From positions 27,394,001 through 27,458,000 of the forward strand of contig BRKX01000003.1 in assembly GCA_026008535.1 (NCBI GenBank): a DNA stretch of 64,000 bases, in the 5' to 3' direction. Numbering within the stretch: position 1 is the first letter of the stretch; every line of letters begins with the position of its first letter. A model generated the notes under the pieces. That model saw only the letters and a list, made by a program, of their open reading frames with translations, did no database searches and was not told where the DNA came from. This document shows, one piece after another, positions 11,269-23,800 of this stretch. The DNA is from Perilla frutescens (lineage: Eukaryota > Streptophyta > Magnoliopsida > Lamiales > Lamiaceae). The translations under genes and the position numbers were made by a program.

Positions 11269-11640
11269 GGGTGTTGCTATATACACCACCAAATTTTAAA
11301 TATACCTCACTATTAAATTTAATTAAAAAATAAACCATTCTTAATTTACTTAAATATCCTTTCAAATTAAAAATATTTCAATTATTTAAAAATCAATTTT
11401 AAAAAAATTAATAGAAGAAAAAGCTCACCACTTTCTTCCCCATCCACTTTCTCTATCCAATTCGATGTAATCATCGCCGACAGATGGTTGATGACGGGAA
11501 TCTCTCTCAGGAGTAACAAGTCATAAGGATAGAATTGACGGGAATTTCGAAACCATAATTTCACAATGACGAAGAACCACGGCTCAATGATCGAGACCCG
11601 ATGACGATTGGAAACACGGACTTGGAATATGGTATAGATG
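11269..11640. mobile_element. Truncated relative of the TIR element at 21995-22822
   Basis: The left end 'gggtgttgctatatacaccacca' and the following 'cactattaaatttaatt' match the terminal region of 21995-22822. No right end is present before the LTR relic begins near 11690. Confidence 0.45.
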
Positions 11641-11689
11641 CCACAAACTAGGATGGTGAATCCGTTTAATAAGTCGGTTTGAAGTTCAC

Positions 11690-12019
11690 AGTGTTCTTGT
11701 GAAATTCAGTTAAATTCTCTAGAGAAAAAATATAAACTCACATTTATTTGTTTGTGTATTCAAAGTAATCTCTTCCAAATACTTGTTTACAATCCTTATA
11801 TAGGTAGGACAAAATAAGTAAAGCCCTAATAAAGTTCTAACCTAAATAGGAAATAAAACAAACCCAAAATCTAAAAATAAAATAAAAATCCAAAAACACT
11901 AGACATTCACGAGTTCGCTCGTGACCGAATCACCTGCAAAAATTCTTGCGAGTCCATGTGGTGATGATGTGGCACTCATATTCACGACCACGCTTACGAA
12001 AAATGCACTGACGAACCCC
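11690..12019 (-). mobile_element. Gypsy LTR relic, part 1 (interrupted by CACTA)
   Basis: Minus-strand LTR-like sequence with a TATA motif 'cctatataagg' followed by 'attgtaaacaag' near 11785-11810. It matches the repeat at 1-430. The run 'gacgaacccc' is broken at 12019/12020 by the CACTA end and resumes at 19348 as 'cccctctcagtagcgggctt', exactly as the uninterrupted copy at about 255-285 reads. Confidence 0.7.
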
Positions 12020-12857
12020 CACTACAACAAAATATAGTTACAAGGACGCTTACATGGAGATGTTTCGAGTGCAAATGTCCTATTAACAGTTTAATAGGAC
12101 GCTTTCAGAAAAAAGTCCTTATTAATTTTGATTTTTTTTTTGAAAATCATCATTAAATCATAAAAAATTAAAAAATAAAAATCGTAATACTTAAAAGGTC
12201 TTTTTAAAAGTGTCATATTTTTTAAAAAATGGGTAATTAGTTTGAAAAGTCACTTTAAAGAGTCCTATTTTCTAAAAGAATAAAAAAATAAAAAATTGGA
12301 CTATCTAAGAATCAAACTCATATCTCCTCAATTCTGAAAATTGATGTTACCCAACTTTACCATCAGACCAGTTGACTAAATTTCTAATTTTGTGTATATG
12401 TATATGATGTCTTGTATTGATACACATTTTTATTAATCTAAAATTCGCCCAATTTGAAGATTGATTCTCTCTCATCGATGTTCGATCTCAATTCTCCAAT
12501 CTCTCATCGATTCTAAAATCTCTCAAACTGATACTCAAATCTCTTTCAACTCGAAATCTCAATTCCCAAATCTCTCAATTCTTAAATTTGTCAATTGAAG
12601 AATGAAATCTCTTGGATGAAGAATGATGAATCTCTCAGTTAAATTTCTCAATATCCAAACCTCTCTCTTTCAGAAATCTAGTTCAATTTTGGCTATATTT
12701 ATCGATTGTCTACTGTATTTTTTTTCCAGTGGCTTCAAAGAGGAGAAGCATCTTCTACTTTTGCTTGAATTTGTTGGACTAAGCAAAGGTGTGGCATCAT
12801 CTCTCTCTAAAAATGCTAAGTGTAGCTCCCTAACTGATTAATGTGATTTTTTACATA

Positions 12858-14613
12858 TCCAGTATGCACTCTACTTTGCGATCTGCTCCAAGTGGGTAGT
12901 CTCTAAATTCACTCGAGAGATACTCGCCCCCACGATCATAACGCAGTGACTTGATACTTCTACCAGTACATTTCTCCGCTTCCGTCCTGAATTTCTTGAA
13001 TTTATCAAAGCATTTGGACTTGCGACGAATAGGTAGATATATCCATATCTTGAGTGACCATCAATGAGTGTGATGAAATACTCGTACCCTTCTCGAGCTT
13101 GAACTGACATAGGGCCACATAAGTCAGACTGAATCAAATCTAATAGCCCTTCGGATCGGTTTCCTTTTGACTCAAAAGGACGCTTGGCCATTTTACCTTC
13201 CAAGCAGGATTCACACAAAGGAAACGATTCTAGAACCAATGAAGACAGAGGTCCATCGTTTACTAGCCTTTGTATCCTCTTAAGGTTAATATGACCTAGC
13301 CTCAGATGCCAAAGATAGGTTTGATTCAATTCTGAAGGTTCTTTCCTTTTATTAGGGTTTGTGATCGATGTATTTAGAAATTGTTTTTACGTAGTGTTTT
13401 GCATAGGATTAAGTAAATAAAGATGTCCATCCAATATGCCAGAACAAATAAAACGTTTACCACTAAAGATAACAACTTTGTTATCAAAAGAAACTAAATA
13501 TCCATCCATAAAAAGTTTAGAAACAGAAATATGGTTTCGCCTAAAACCAGGCACATAAAGACAGTCTTTCAAAACTAAACTCCTGTCACTACTAAAAGAA
13601 ATGGTAACATCTCCCACTGTAACAGCCACTACTTTCGTGGCATTGCCCATGTAGACAATGATCTCCTCATCACTCAGCTGTCTTTTTACCAGGAACCCCT
13701 ATAAAGACATGCAAACATGATCAATAGCTCCAGTATCTACTACCCAAGACTGAGTAGATCAAGTTGCTAAACATGTTTCAACGAAAAGAGTGTTAGACAT
13801 ACCCTTCTTTTTCTTGTTGGGACACGCTGCCTTCTTGTGTCCTGGATGGCTGCACTTGAAGCACTTTGTCTTCGACTTGAATTCCTCGGGAGGAATCCTT
13901 ATCTTGGGCTTCTTCACCTTAGGCGTCCCATTTACAGCTTTCTTAGGTGCATATCTCTTCTTCTTTTTATTACCAGAAGAAGACGCCCTATTTTGAGCTA
14001 GGCGTGCCTCCAGATTTCCCTTTTGAAGTAACTCAGCCGTCTGAAGATACATGAGCAGTTCAGATAAGGTAACATCCTTCTTTATCATATTGAAGTTTAA
14101 TCTAAACTGCTCGAACTTCGGGGACAGGCTGTGAAGCACAATGTCTATCTGAGACTCACCGTCTAGATCTCCACCCAAAGTCTTGATCTCAGCCAAATGA
14201 CTCATCATGCTGAGAACGTGATCCCTAACAGGTATGGAGTCAGTCATTTTCGTGCTCATCAGCTTCTTCATCGCCAAATGGCGCGCCGAGTGATACTGGT
14301 GACCGGAGAAATCCTTAAGGTTGTACATGACATCATAAGCAGTCTTCATAGACTGATGTTGCAGTTGCAGCACATTTCACATAGAAGCCAAAATGTAACA
14401 GCGTGCAATCTCATCAGACTTGACCCACTTAGCATAGGCCAACCTTTGCTCTTCGCCAGAATTCTCATTTGACTTTTCAGGACATTCCTCTTCAAGTACG
14501 AATTTGTGTCCCTCAGCAGTTAGGACGAGGTTAAGATTACGAAACCAGTCATTGTAGTTTTCACCGATTAACTTATTTTCTTTGAGTATAGAGGACAGAT
14601 TGGAGAGTGCCAT
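12858..14613 (-). pseudogene. Copia gag-pol fragment (gag, protease, GAG-pre-integrase, start of integrase)
   Basis: Gag begins at the ATG near 14613 (MALSNLSSILKENKL) with a UBN2-type domain containing 'NYNDWFRNLNLVL'. The zinc knuckle is 'CFKCSHPGHKKAAC' (about 13855). The protease motif 'VVDTGAIDHVC' (about 13735) precedes a stop. The GAG-pre-integrase domain is 'LWHLRLGHINLKRI' with 'CESCLEGKM' (13210-13310). The integrase start is 'LIDGHSRYGYIY' and, after a frameshift near 13030, 'SLRYDRGGEYL'. The frame ends around 12858, where the element is cut off; integrase C-terminus, RT, RNase H and the 3' LTR are missing. In-frame stops occur near 14375, 13756 and 13700. Dead copy. Confidence 0.9.
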
Positions 14614-17234
14614 TGATGATATAGAATAACTGAAAAGAAACATGCAGTACAGTCACAAACTTTTAGGATAAACAGTATATAATCGAAAATCTCATAAAAT
14701 TATATACTTTTCCACCGACATTTTAAAAACGTTTTCTATAAGCCACGAAAGTGTGGACGTTTATAAAATTCATTTTCAAATAGGTTATTAAACCTTTAAT
14801 TTGCCTCCAGTTGATTTTCCTTACAACAAGCAAATTAATAGTCGGATACCAACACAGTCATGTAATCTTCTAATTAATAAGCCACGATCATGTGGACGTT
14901 TATTAATGAATTACATCTAAGTGTGAACACCATCATCTTCGCCCTAAGTACACATGTTCGAATTTAACTGCTGCAGATGGAAGAGTCAGTTAGTTCTAAT
15001 AGTGTTCTACAACTATCTTTTTAAAGAGGTTTAATATCTAGAGAATTCTATGATATGACACATCTGATATGGAGGAAGACTTATTGTCAACGCGCATGCC
15101 CATCATTTCTCACTTAAACCAGATTAATGGAGACCGTATGAGATTTCTACATACTTTGGTATGAATCTCTCCCACTTAGTTATTTTTTATTGAGGTTTCA
15201 TTTTATCCCATTATAAAACATGCAAACATCACATAAAAAGATAAACACCATTGCATGCTTCAACAACACAACAAGCAATAATAATAAAACCAACTATCAT
15301 GGCTTATATCTCATGTTGCTCAATGAGATAAAACTGGAAAGTCAGCTCTAAGTCTTGGACAGTGTGGCCGTCCACCTCACTGCGCCTCACCGAAAACCCT
15401 AGCTCCAATTAGGGTTTTGGGATGTGAATTAGTGATACTTCCTTTCTGGAGCTGCACTACTTTCCATCTTTGAGTTGATCTTCAAACTTTATTCAATATA
15501 GCATATCTATTCCTAAAAGGAATAATCTAATATATCTAGAATAAAATTACAACTCAATAGCTTGGTCTAACAATTTTATTTCTATTACATTGAAACAACA
15601 TAAAATAAAACCTAGACCTAATCCATGGATTTTCTCATGGATTAAAAACACGTAGCCAAACCGGCATACGATCCATCATACATTCAACATAAAATTAAAA
15701 CATACATCACATAATTAAAGGAGCCATGATAGTTGGTAAACCTGCAAACATGTTAGTCTACAAAGCCAACAATCATAATTACATGATTAGCATAAAATAC
15801 CATATGATTACCATACATGATATTAATTTTTGAAAATAGAAATTAATAAATTAATAATTTTGAAAATTATCACAAGATATAATTTGGAAATTAAAATAAT
15901 TATCCACCAAATTAAATCTTGATATACTCGAAAATTCCATAAGAATAAATCTGAAAAATTGTTAAAATTATCCACCAAATTTATTTCTTAATTTTCGGAT
16001 AAACCCTATTTAATTAATATTTGGAAATCTTGATATAAATCAAAAATCTATCCTAAATATTTGGATATGGTTCGAAAATTTCAAAGATAAAATTTGGAGA
16101 TTTGATCCACTTCAAATTCTATCCAAATTCAAATATTATTTTCAACCCTATTTAGATTAGAATTAAGTAATTTATGATATACACCAAAAATTACTTTTCC
16201 TAATTCTTATCTTCTTAGATTTCGAAAATTACAAGAATAAAATCTGAAAATTTGATCCACTTCAAATTCTATCCAAATTTAAATTCTATTTTCAAATCTA
16301 TCTAGATTAGAATTAAGTAATTTATGATACACACAAAAAAAAATTACTTTTCCAATTCTTATCTACATTAATTTCGAAAATATCAAGATGATAAATATGA
16401 AAATTTGATCCACTTCAAATTCTTCCAAATTTAAAATCTATTTTCAAATCTTTTTGGATTAGAATTAGATAACTATTGATATATATATCAAAAAATTACA
16501 TTATCCAATTCAAATCTACATAGATTTCGAAAATTACAAATATATTAAATCTGAAAATTTGTTCCACTTCAAATTCTATCCAAATCTAATATTCTATTTT
16601 CAAATCTATCTAGATTAGAATTAGGTAACTTTAAGATAACCATTAAAAATACAAAATCTAATTCCAATACACCAAATTTTCGAAACACATACTAGATAAA
16701 TCTGAAACTTTGATTTCATCAAAATCTTCTCCAAATTTATCTAACATGACCGAAAATTTCAACACAAAAATTAGAAAAATTAAACATCAAAATTTTTGAA
16801 ACTTTGATGATCAAATTTTCGAACATGAACTTCATTAAATCTGGAAATTTGATCTTGATCAACATCTATTCCCAATTTAATAATACTATGATCAAAAATT
16901 TCATAGATTATGACAAATTCGAATTTTCAATTATAATCAAAATTACATCCAAATTTGAATCTACAATTTTCGAAACCTACACCTAATTAAATCTGGAAAT
17001 TTTGATAACATCAAAAACCATTCCAAATCTAATATGGTGTATATCGAAAATCTTGTGTTCTCCAAAACTAGAATTTTTCGAATTACATCAAAAATTCATC
17101 CAAGTTTAAACACATAAAATTCAAAAATCTTACATATTTAAATCTGAAAATTTAGGCACCATAAATTCATCATCAAATTTAAACATATATTTCGAATTCA
17201 TCCTAGGATTAAATCTAGAACAGTGCCAAAACCC
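14614..17234 (-). mobile_element. Long AT-rich leader of the truncated Copia element
   Basis: Lies between the gag start and the primer-binding site. It has no coding content, but a recurrent ~120-bp pattern 'cgaaaatt..aaatctgaaaatttgatccacttcaaattc' repeats between 15930 and 17180. The same pattern recurs in 20204-21052 and 24108-24335, showing those belong to a relative. Confidence 0.7.
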
Positions 17235-17246
17235 GCTCTGATACCA
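17235..17246 (-). other. Primer-binding site (initiator-Met tRNA) of Copia A
   Basis: The minus strand reads TGGTATCAGAGC two bases inside the LTR edge. It matches the 3' end of plant initiator methionine tRNA. Confidence 0.85.
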
Positions 17247-17248
17247 AT

Positions 17249-18656
17249 TGTTGGGGTTTTTTCAAATTAAACCACCACAAGATCTATTTGGTTGTTCTTT
17301 AATCCTAATATCATGTATTCATATTTTATGCAACATAAATATTTTAATTAACCAAGTTCAATTAAACATGCAAATTCGGTTTTCGGTTCTACTAAAAATG
17401 GAAACATAGAATACCGAAAAACGACTTACAGTTGAATGTCGGGTTGTGGACAAGATTAAAGGTCTAATCTTGCTGTTGAGAGTACAATGATCGGTGCCCG
17501 TAGCACAATAATTCGACTCCTTGATCTTCTGTTGTATTCCCGGACTGTATCTAGATTCAGGTGGACAGAAATCTACTAGATAACTATGGATACTGTGAAG
17601 ATCAAGAGATAACTGAGGAGCTGAATAGTATGTGTGTAATTTTCGATCCCCACCGTCTTATTTATAAGGGGGTGGTCAAAAATTACAAGCCCCAAACCTA
17701 CTGGGCTTGGGCCTCATAACTCTTGTTCCATCTCCAGTCCATTAAAGTCATATTGGGCTACAATAGGGATCTAGAAGAATATTAAATTGTCCCACTAATT
17801 TATTTAATTCTCAATATCCAATAAACTTAGGATATTATTAAATAAATTAAATATTACTTTTATTCCACTAAAGAAGTAATACTGACCTGCCAATTTAATA
17901 CATGTTTGTGAATATGTTTTCTCCTTTAGTTCAGTCATTCCCCATGTTTAAGATCTAATGTTCATTAATTAATTATGTAAGCCTCTGACAGCTATAATTA
18001 ATTAATATCTAAAACCTTGAGTAGTACCACACAAGCTTTACTCATGTACGGAATAAATTACACCTATAGGGTTTCAACATGAACTTGTGTTTCCTCAAGA
18101 GAACATTATCAACCTGGCGCACCAGGACACGGTGCTTATATATATTGGACGACACATCATATATGCAAATGCTATTACCCAAGATATCAAGTTTATTGAT
18201 TCTATAAGAGAATCTCACCCATGGATAAATCAAAGCATACATATGTTCGCCAATAAATATAAGTTAAGAATCCGAACTCTGTGGATCTTTGTTCTCTAAC
18301 TTATAGTGTCAGAGTAGAGAGCAGTATCCTGTCATGATCCTCCTCAATACACTAATACGTATATTAGAATAATCAATTAGTCAAGATAAACTAATCATCA
18401 GATTATTCTACGATGTACCGACGGTGTATTCATGACCATCTAAACCGTGAGTCTTTTAATACTGTACAAGGATCTGATGATATGATCTTACTATATGTTT
18501 ACCCACACCATATCATCTACAGTGTAAGTATATTGAATATTCATAAACAGTTATAATAATGTAAATGCAAATAGTGACTGCAAAAAGATTCAATCTATAT
18601 CATCACATTGTCAGAAAAGTATACAAAGACATGTCTTCCAGTATACAAAACTAACA
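17249..18656 (-). repeat. 5' LTR of the truncated Copia (copy A), ~1.41 kb
   Basis: Begins (plus strand) 'tgttggggttttttcaaatt' and ends 'gtatacaaaactaaca', so TG...CA on the minus strand. It is homologous along its length to the LTRs at 24353-25421 plus 39461-39820 and at 58943-60365. The short frame at 18087-18299 lies inside it and is not a gene. Confidence 0.88.
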
Positions 18657-19347
18657 CCACTTGGTAATCATCTACATTTATACTTTTCTAATGCAACTAA
18701 TTATTAGCATTGGCATGGGATAATCTTCATTGTGCACTCTTATTATCAATGTTTTCAGGTGACAAATGTCGATGATCAAGAATGATTGTGCTTTGGTCCG
18801 CAATTGATTTAACACACATGGAACGGATTAAAGAAATGCCTTATTCGATCTCTTTGTGGCTAGATGCATTTGGTTGATAGAATTATGTTATTGACTTGTT
18901 ATCTTAATTTCATTTTTTGTTCAGTTGAAGATATAATTTTTAACTTGGAGATAGTTATTTGTTTTGTTGACTAGATTTATGAGATCAACTAATGGAATCG
19001 TTTGCATGCTTATGTTTGCTTAAATATTTAATTACTTCAGGTTATTATTTTTATATTAATATCTTTTGTGCATATCGTCACAAAAAAGTCATTTTGGTGG
19101 GGAAAAAAAATCATTTCTTCAACTTAATAGGACACTTATAAACGTCCTATTACATCTCAAAATGTTCTGTGACTACATCTTAAATAGGACACTTGTAAGA
19201 GTCCTATTACACAAAGTGTCCTATTATACATATTGTGACACGCACAAATATAACGCTTTATAGAAACGTCCTATGCCACAAAGCATCCTATTATGTAACA
19301 TAATAGCACACTTACAAGTGTCCTATTATGGGAGTTTTGTTGTAGTG

Positions 19348-19633
19348 CCCCTCTCAGTAGCGGGCTTCCAGAAGCTGTCGAAGGTAGGATTTGCAACCTG
19401 ACTTGTGACCACCTCCACTCGCGCTTGAAGCTCGTGAATTTCCCATGGAGATCAACACCTTCCAGGTGTGTTCGGGCTTAGCTCCTTCAATTGGTCTCTT
19501 TGATGATAATCGACTCCAGACTTCTTGAATAAGTCCATTGAGGACTTTTTTAAACTTCTTAGCCCTCGATCAAGTCACGGGACCTTCTGACACTCTAATG
19601 GGATTTAACACATCCTTGATACGATCCACATTA

Positions 19634-19636
<3 letters not shown>
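19348..19636 (-). mobile_element. Gypsy relic, part 2, with pol C-terminus
   Basis: Continuation of the element interrupted at 12019. On the minus strand, about 19630 to 19480 reads 'IKDVLNPIRVSEGPVT', a stop, then 'SRAKKFKKVLNGLIQEVW'. This is the characteristic C-terminal tail of plant Ty3/Gypsy polyproteins ('GP(I/V)TR(S/A)RAKKF'). The stop replaces the expected Arg codon (CGA to TGA). Confidence 0.75.

Positions 19637-19680
<44 letters not shown>
19637..19680. repeat. (CT)n microsatellite
   Basis: About 44 bases of CT dinucleotides, with one TTT interruption near 19673-19675. It generates spurious Ser/Leu and Arg/Glu reading frames on the two strands. Confidence 0.95.
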
Positions 19681-19681
<1 letters not shown>

Positions 19682-20203
19682 TGTTGGTTTTGTATCCTGA
19701 AAAGCTTATCTTTGTATACATTAAACAATATTAAGATCATATAGATTGAATAATAACTGTAGTCACTGTATGCATTTAGATTATTCTTATATCTAATTAC
19801 ACATTCCATGTAATTGCATTGTAGATGATATGGTGTGGGTCAACACACGATAAAGATCATATAATCGGATTCATTGCATTGTACTAAAAGGCTCACGGCT
19901 TAGATGGTCATGAACCCACCATCGGTACACCGTAAAATAATCTGATAGTTAGTTTATCTTGACTGACTGATTATTCTGATACACTGGCATGTGTATTGAG
20001 GAGGATCACGATAGGATACTGTTTTCTGTTCTGACCCTAAAAGGAGAGAATAAAGATCCACAGAGTTCGGATTCTTAACCCATATATAATGATGAACATA
20101 TATATGTTGTGCCGACTGTTTTGATTTATCAATGAGTGAGATTTTTTGACAGAATCAACAACCTCGATATTTTAGGCAATGACATTTACATATATGGTAC
20201 AAC
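19682..20203 (+). repeat. Truncated Copia LTR (copy B), plus orientation
   Basis: Starts with the true LTR terminus 'tgttggttttgtat' right after the microsatellite. It matches the first ~520 bases of the LTR family (reverse complement of the far end of copy A) and stops at 'catatatggta'. It then joins a Copia leader in the opposite orientation. Confidence 0.75.
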
Positions 20204-21994
20204 TATCATAATTAAATGTTAGACATAAAATATCACATGATATCCATACATACCATTTTCAAAAATTACTCTTTAATTAATTAAAGATTTTCAAAAATAT
20301 CACTTAGATTAAATTTAGAAATTAAATATAATTTTCTACCAAATTAAATCAAATAATTTCGAATATACCATAGGATCATATTTGGAAATTTACCAAAAAT
20401 TTATCTACCAAATAAATCTTAAATCAAAATATTACCTTAAGATTAACTTTGAAAATTAATTAAAATTTTCTACCAAAGTATATCTTAAAATTTTTGAAAA
20501 TTAGCTTAAGATAAAATTTGGAAATTGATCACAATTATCTACCAAAATATATCTTAAATTTTTTAAAATACACCTAGGATTAAATTTGAAAATTTTGAAA
20601 TAAATCAAAATAATCCTCCAATTAAAACCCTAAAATTTTCGCCTCCCCCCTCCCTTTAACTTAAATAGCCAATTTGGAATTTTGATACTAGTCAAAATAC
20701 TTTTCAAATTGTGTAATAGGTATCAAAATTACAAGAATTAAAATTATGGTAGTTTTGATCCTCTTCAAAAACTTACCAAAATTAAAATTCTATTTTGAAA
20801 CCTACTTTGATTAAAATTAGGTAACTTTTGATATACACCAAAAATTACCTTATACCAATTTTAATCTCCAGATTTTTGAACCCCCTTTAGAATTGGATAT
20901 GGAAATTTTGATAACATCAAAAATCGATCTATTCCAATTCCAACTCTAAATTATCGAAAATAATGGATCAAATTAAGGGACAAAATTAACACAAAATTTT
21001 TGAAAATATGAACACCAAATTTTCGAAAAACACACTTAATAAAATCTGAAAATCTATATTATATCTAAAAGTAAGATAGTCACTATAAATAGTAATAATT
21101 TTCCCGCATAAATGCACTTTCTATAAATAAAAGTATAATATTTATTAATTAACTAATATTTATATTATATAGTCATTCAATACTAGAATTTTAATATTAT
21201 AATTTTTATTTATTTTGCAAAAATACTATTTTTTATCAAAAATTATTTTGTTCATACAATGAAAAAAATTATGTGGCCTTTAAATTGTTGATTTATATAT
21301 GAATTTTCTAAACACCTATTTTTTTCTTTACAATGGACCATAAATTCATATTAATTATCATTCTTTTAAGTGTTGTGAGTGAATGGTCTAATATATTAAT
21401 TTAAAATATTTTAAAATTTTAAGTTGATTAAATGTATTGAAATAATTCTAGAGTCACATCAAAATTTCAATTAAATATATTTAAATTTTCAAATTAAATG
21501 TAATGATCAAGATACACATTGAGAATTTTAAATTAAATCTACTTGAGTTTTTGAATTAAATGTACTAATAGAACTTGGCAATTAATTGTTAAATATATTT
21601 ATGTCATGAATTATATATATATATATATATATAGATTAAATAGTTAAAGCTTATAGTTTTAGTTTTTCAAACAAAAATCATCACACATCAAAAAACTTAC
21701 AAATATTGTTATGCATGAACAAATTATAAATTGTGAGTACCAACAATGATATTTCCACATTTGTTGATCTCTAAGTTGAGATCAAATGTAATATTTAGAT
21801 ATTTGATATTATCATTTTAATATTACATATTAAATATATTTTAACTTTATAGATTTGAATTGAATTATATATATTAAATAGTTCAAACGATATATTTTAA
21901 AAATATTGATTTAAATTGAATTATATATATTAAATAGTTCAAATGAAATATTTTAAAAATATTGATTTAAATTATCTACTCTTTAATTAATTAA

Positions 21995-22822
21995 GGGTGT
22001 TTCTAAATACACCACCATTTTTTTGGTTTATACACCACATTTAATTCATACACCACACATCTTTTTCATATTTTCACATTTTTTCTTTACAAACCACAAT
22101 AAAAGTCATTTCTATCCTTTCACTATGAAAATTAAAAAAAAAATCAAAAGAAATTAAAAAAAAATATCCACCCTCACTCTCTCTCCTCGATCCATACTAC
22201 ATGTCTGCTGCCTTCCCTCGCCATAACCTTTCTTCCTGACCTGCTGCCTTCGCTTTTTTTTTCCAGTAATTTTTTTTTTTCAAAATAAAATAGAGAAGGA
22301 CATCTTTGCCGTCAACGTTGTATTCCAACTTTGACAAAATTCTTTTTTAGATTTATAAAATATTCCGATAAATTCTTCAATGTCACCAAATTTTAAAGCA
22401 ATATCATCAACACTATGTTCCAAATTTCAAACCCTCAATCAGATATATGTATTTCTCCAAACATTTACGCGACAAATTCTATGATTGGAGAAGTTACCAA
22501 AATCATTTTTTTATCCCAAAAAATATACGACATCAATACACACATTTGATTTCATAGGCAATTCTTACAAAGAAAATAAATGGAGGATGAGGAGAGAAAT
22601 GAAGATTAGCATAAATGGGGGGAAATGAGAGAGCAATTGTGGGGACAATGTGGCGGGTGCGGTCACTAGGTGGGAAGGAGGGGATTTTTTATTTTTATTT
22701 TATTTTTTTAAGTAATTTTTAAAATTAAAAATGATATTTATGTACATTAATAATTATTTATTTTTGAATTAAATTTAATAGTGGTTTATAAAGAAAATTT
22801 AGTGGTGGATTTAGAAATGTCT
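21995..22822. mobile_element. MULE-like TIR element, 828 bp, inside the Helitron
   Basis: Ends 'gggtgtttctaaatacaccacca' and, inverted, 'agacatttctaaatccaccacta'. The flanks ATTAATTAA (21986-21994) and ATTGATTCA (22823-22831) match at 7 of 9 positions. Non-coding. Confidence 0.65.
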
Positions 22823-23604
22823 ATTGATTCAATATATTTAAAAAAATCAAGATCGGCATAGAAAATTTTAAATTAAATATATTTAAATTTTGAATGGTCG
22901 AAACTCGAAATGTATTAATTGATCTTATCATTTCAATGTTAGATAATTTTAAGATTTTCAAGTTATCATATTTAAGTTTTCAACTTTAAAGATGTTTTAA
23001 ATAGTTAAAACTCATATATTTTAATTTTAAACCAAAATTTATCCCACATTGAAGATCAAAAAAATAATATTGTATATGAACTAACTATAAATTGTGAGGC
23101 CCAACAATAATCTTTGCAAATTAAGATCAAGTGTAATATTTGATATTTGATTTTATCAATTTAATATGATACATTTTAAATTTTTAGAAAGTAAATATTT
23201 TTGAATTAAAATTGAATTAAATATATTAAACAAATATAATAAAATATTTTAACTATATTAATTTAAGATATTTTTAATTTTTTAAGTTAATTAAATATAT
23301 TAAAAAATTCAACATCCACATCCAAAATCTTTTAATGAGTTAAAATCTTTAAAGATAATGTATTTGATTTTTTCAATAAAAAATATATATTATTTTTCTA
23401 TTATTCCTCATTCGTGTGTGTGCACGTGTGTGTAGATTTGTCAAGTTCTAAAGTTACATATCAATCATCAGGACTATGATATTTTGTTTCTCCACAAGTG
23501 GGTTCATAAAGTTACATATAAAATCCATTTAGATTGTCTTCGCCTAAGCATTTTTATTTTTTTATAATATATTATTACATATTGCTATTTACATATTAAA
23601 TTTC

Positions 23605-23800
23605 ACTTACCCTACATCTCACATCGGTTGTAGATTGAAATATTGGGATGTAAGTTCTATGAAAGAGTGAGTAATCTTAAATCGAAACCTCAAATTAGTC
23701 CGCAACTTTTTAAATTTTTCTACATCCCACATTGATTGTAGGTTGAAACATTGGGATGTAGGTTGCTGTATAAAAGGGTGGAAAACCTCAAAATTTTTAT
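23605..23800. repeat. Duplicated 'ctacatcccacatcggttgtagattgaaa' block
   Basis: Two copies at about 23613-23655 and 23722-23766, each followed by 'gggatgta' and a 'taaaagggtg/gaaagagtga' stretch. This looks like a small LTR-promoter-like duplication inside the Helitron; its origin is unknown. Confidence 0.5.

Larger units (their letters stand above)
12020..19347. mobile_element. CACTA (En/Spm) transposon, 7.3 kb, with nested Copia
   Basis: Left terminus CACTACAACAAAA at 12020 and its inverse 'ttttgttgtagtg' ending at 19347. The flanking 3-bp duplication is CCC (12017-12019 and 19348-19350). Subterminal repeats of 'cctatta..aggacgctt/aggacactt' lie in both arms (12045-12240 and 19125-19325, many inverted), as is usual for CACTA transposase binding. 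The left arm (12020 to ~12855) has leader-like 'ctctcatcgattc' repeats and a short frame at 12623-12841. The right arm (18657-19347) has an exon-like stretch. No transposase is identifiable. A truncated Copia element occupies the centre. Confidence 0.88.

Noticed and set aside
15930..17180. Centromeric-type satellite suggested by ~120-bp periodicity
   Set aside because: It lies between the Copia primer-binding site and gag and is shared with another copy of the same element, so it is retroelement leader sequence.
18087..18299. Small frames in the Copia LTR (also at 25162-25344)
   Set aside because: They sit at equivalent positions of LTR copies and diverge without codon pattern.
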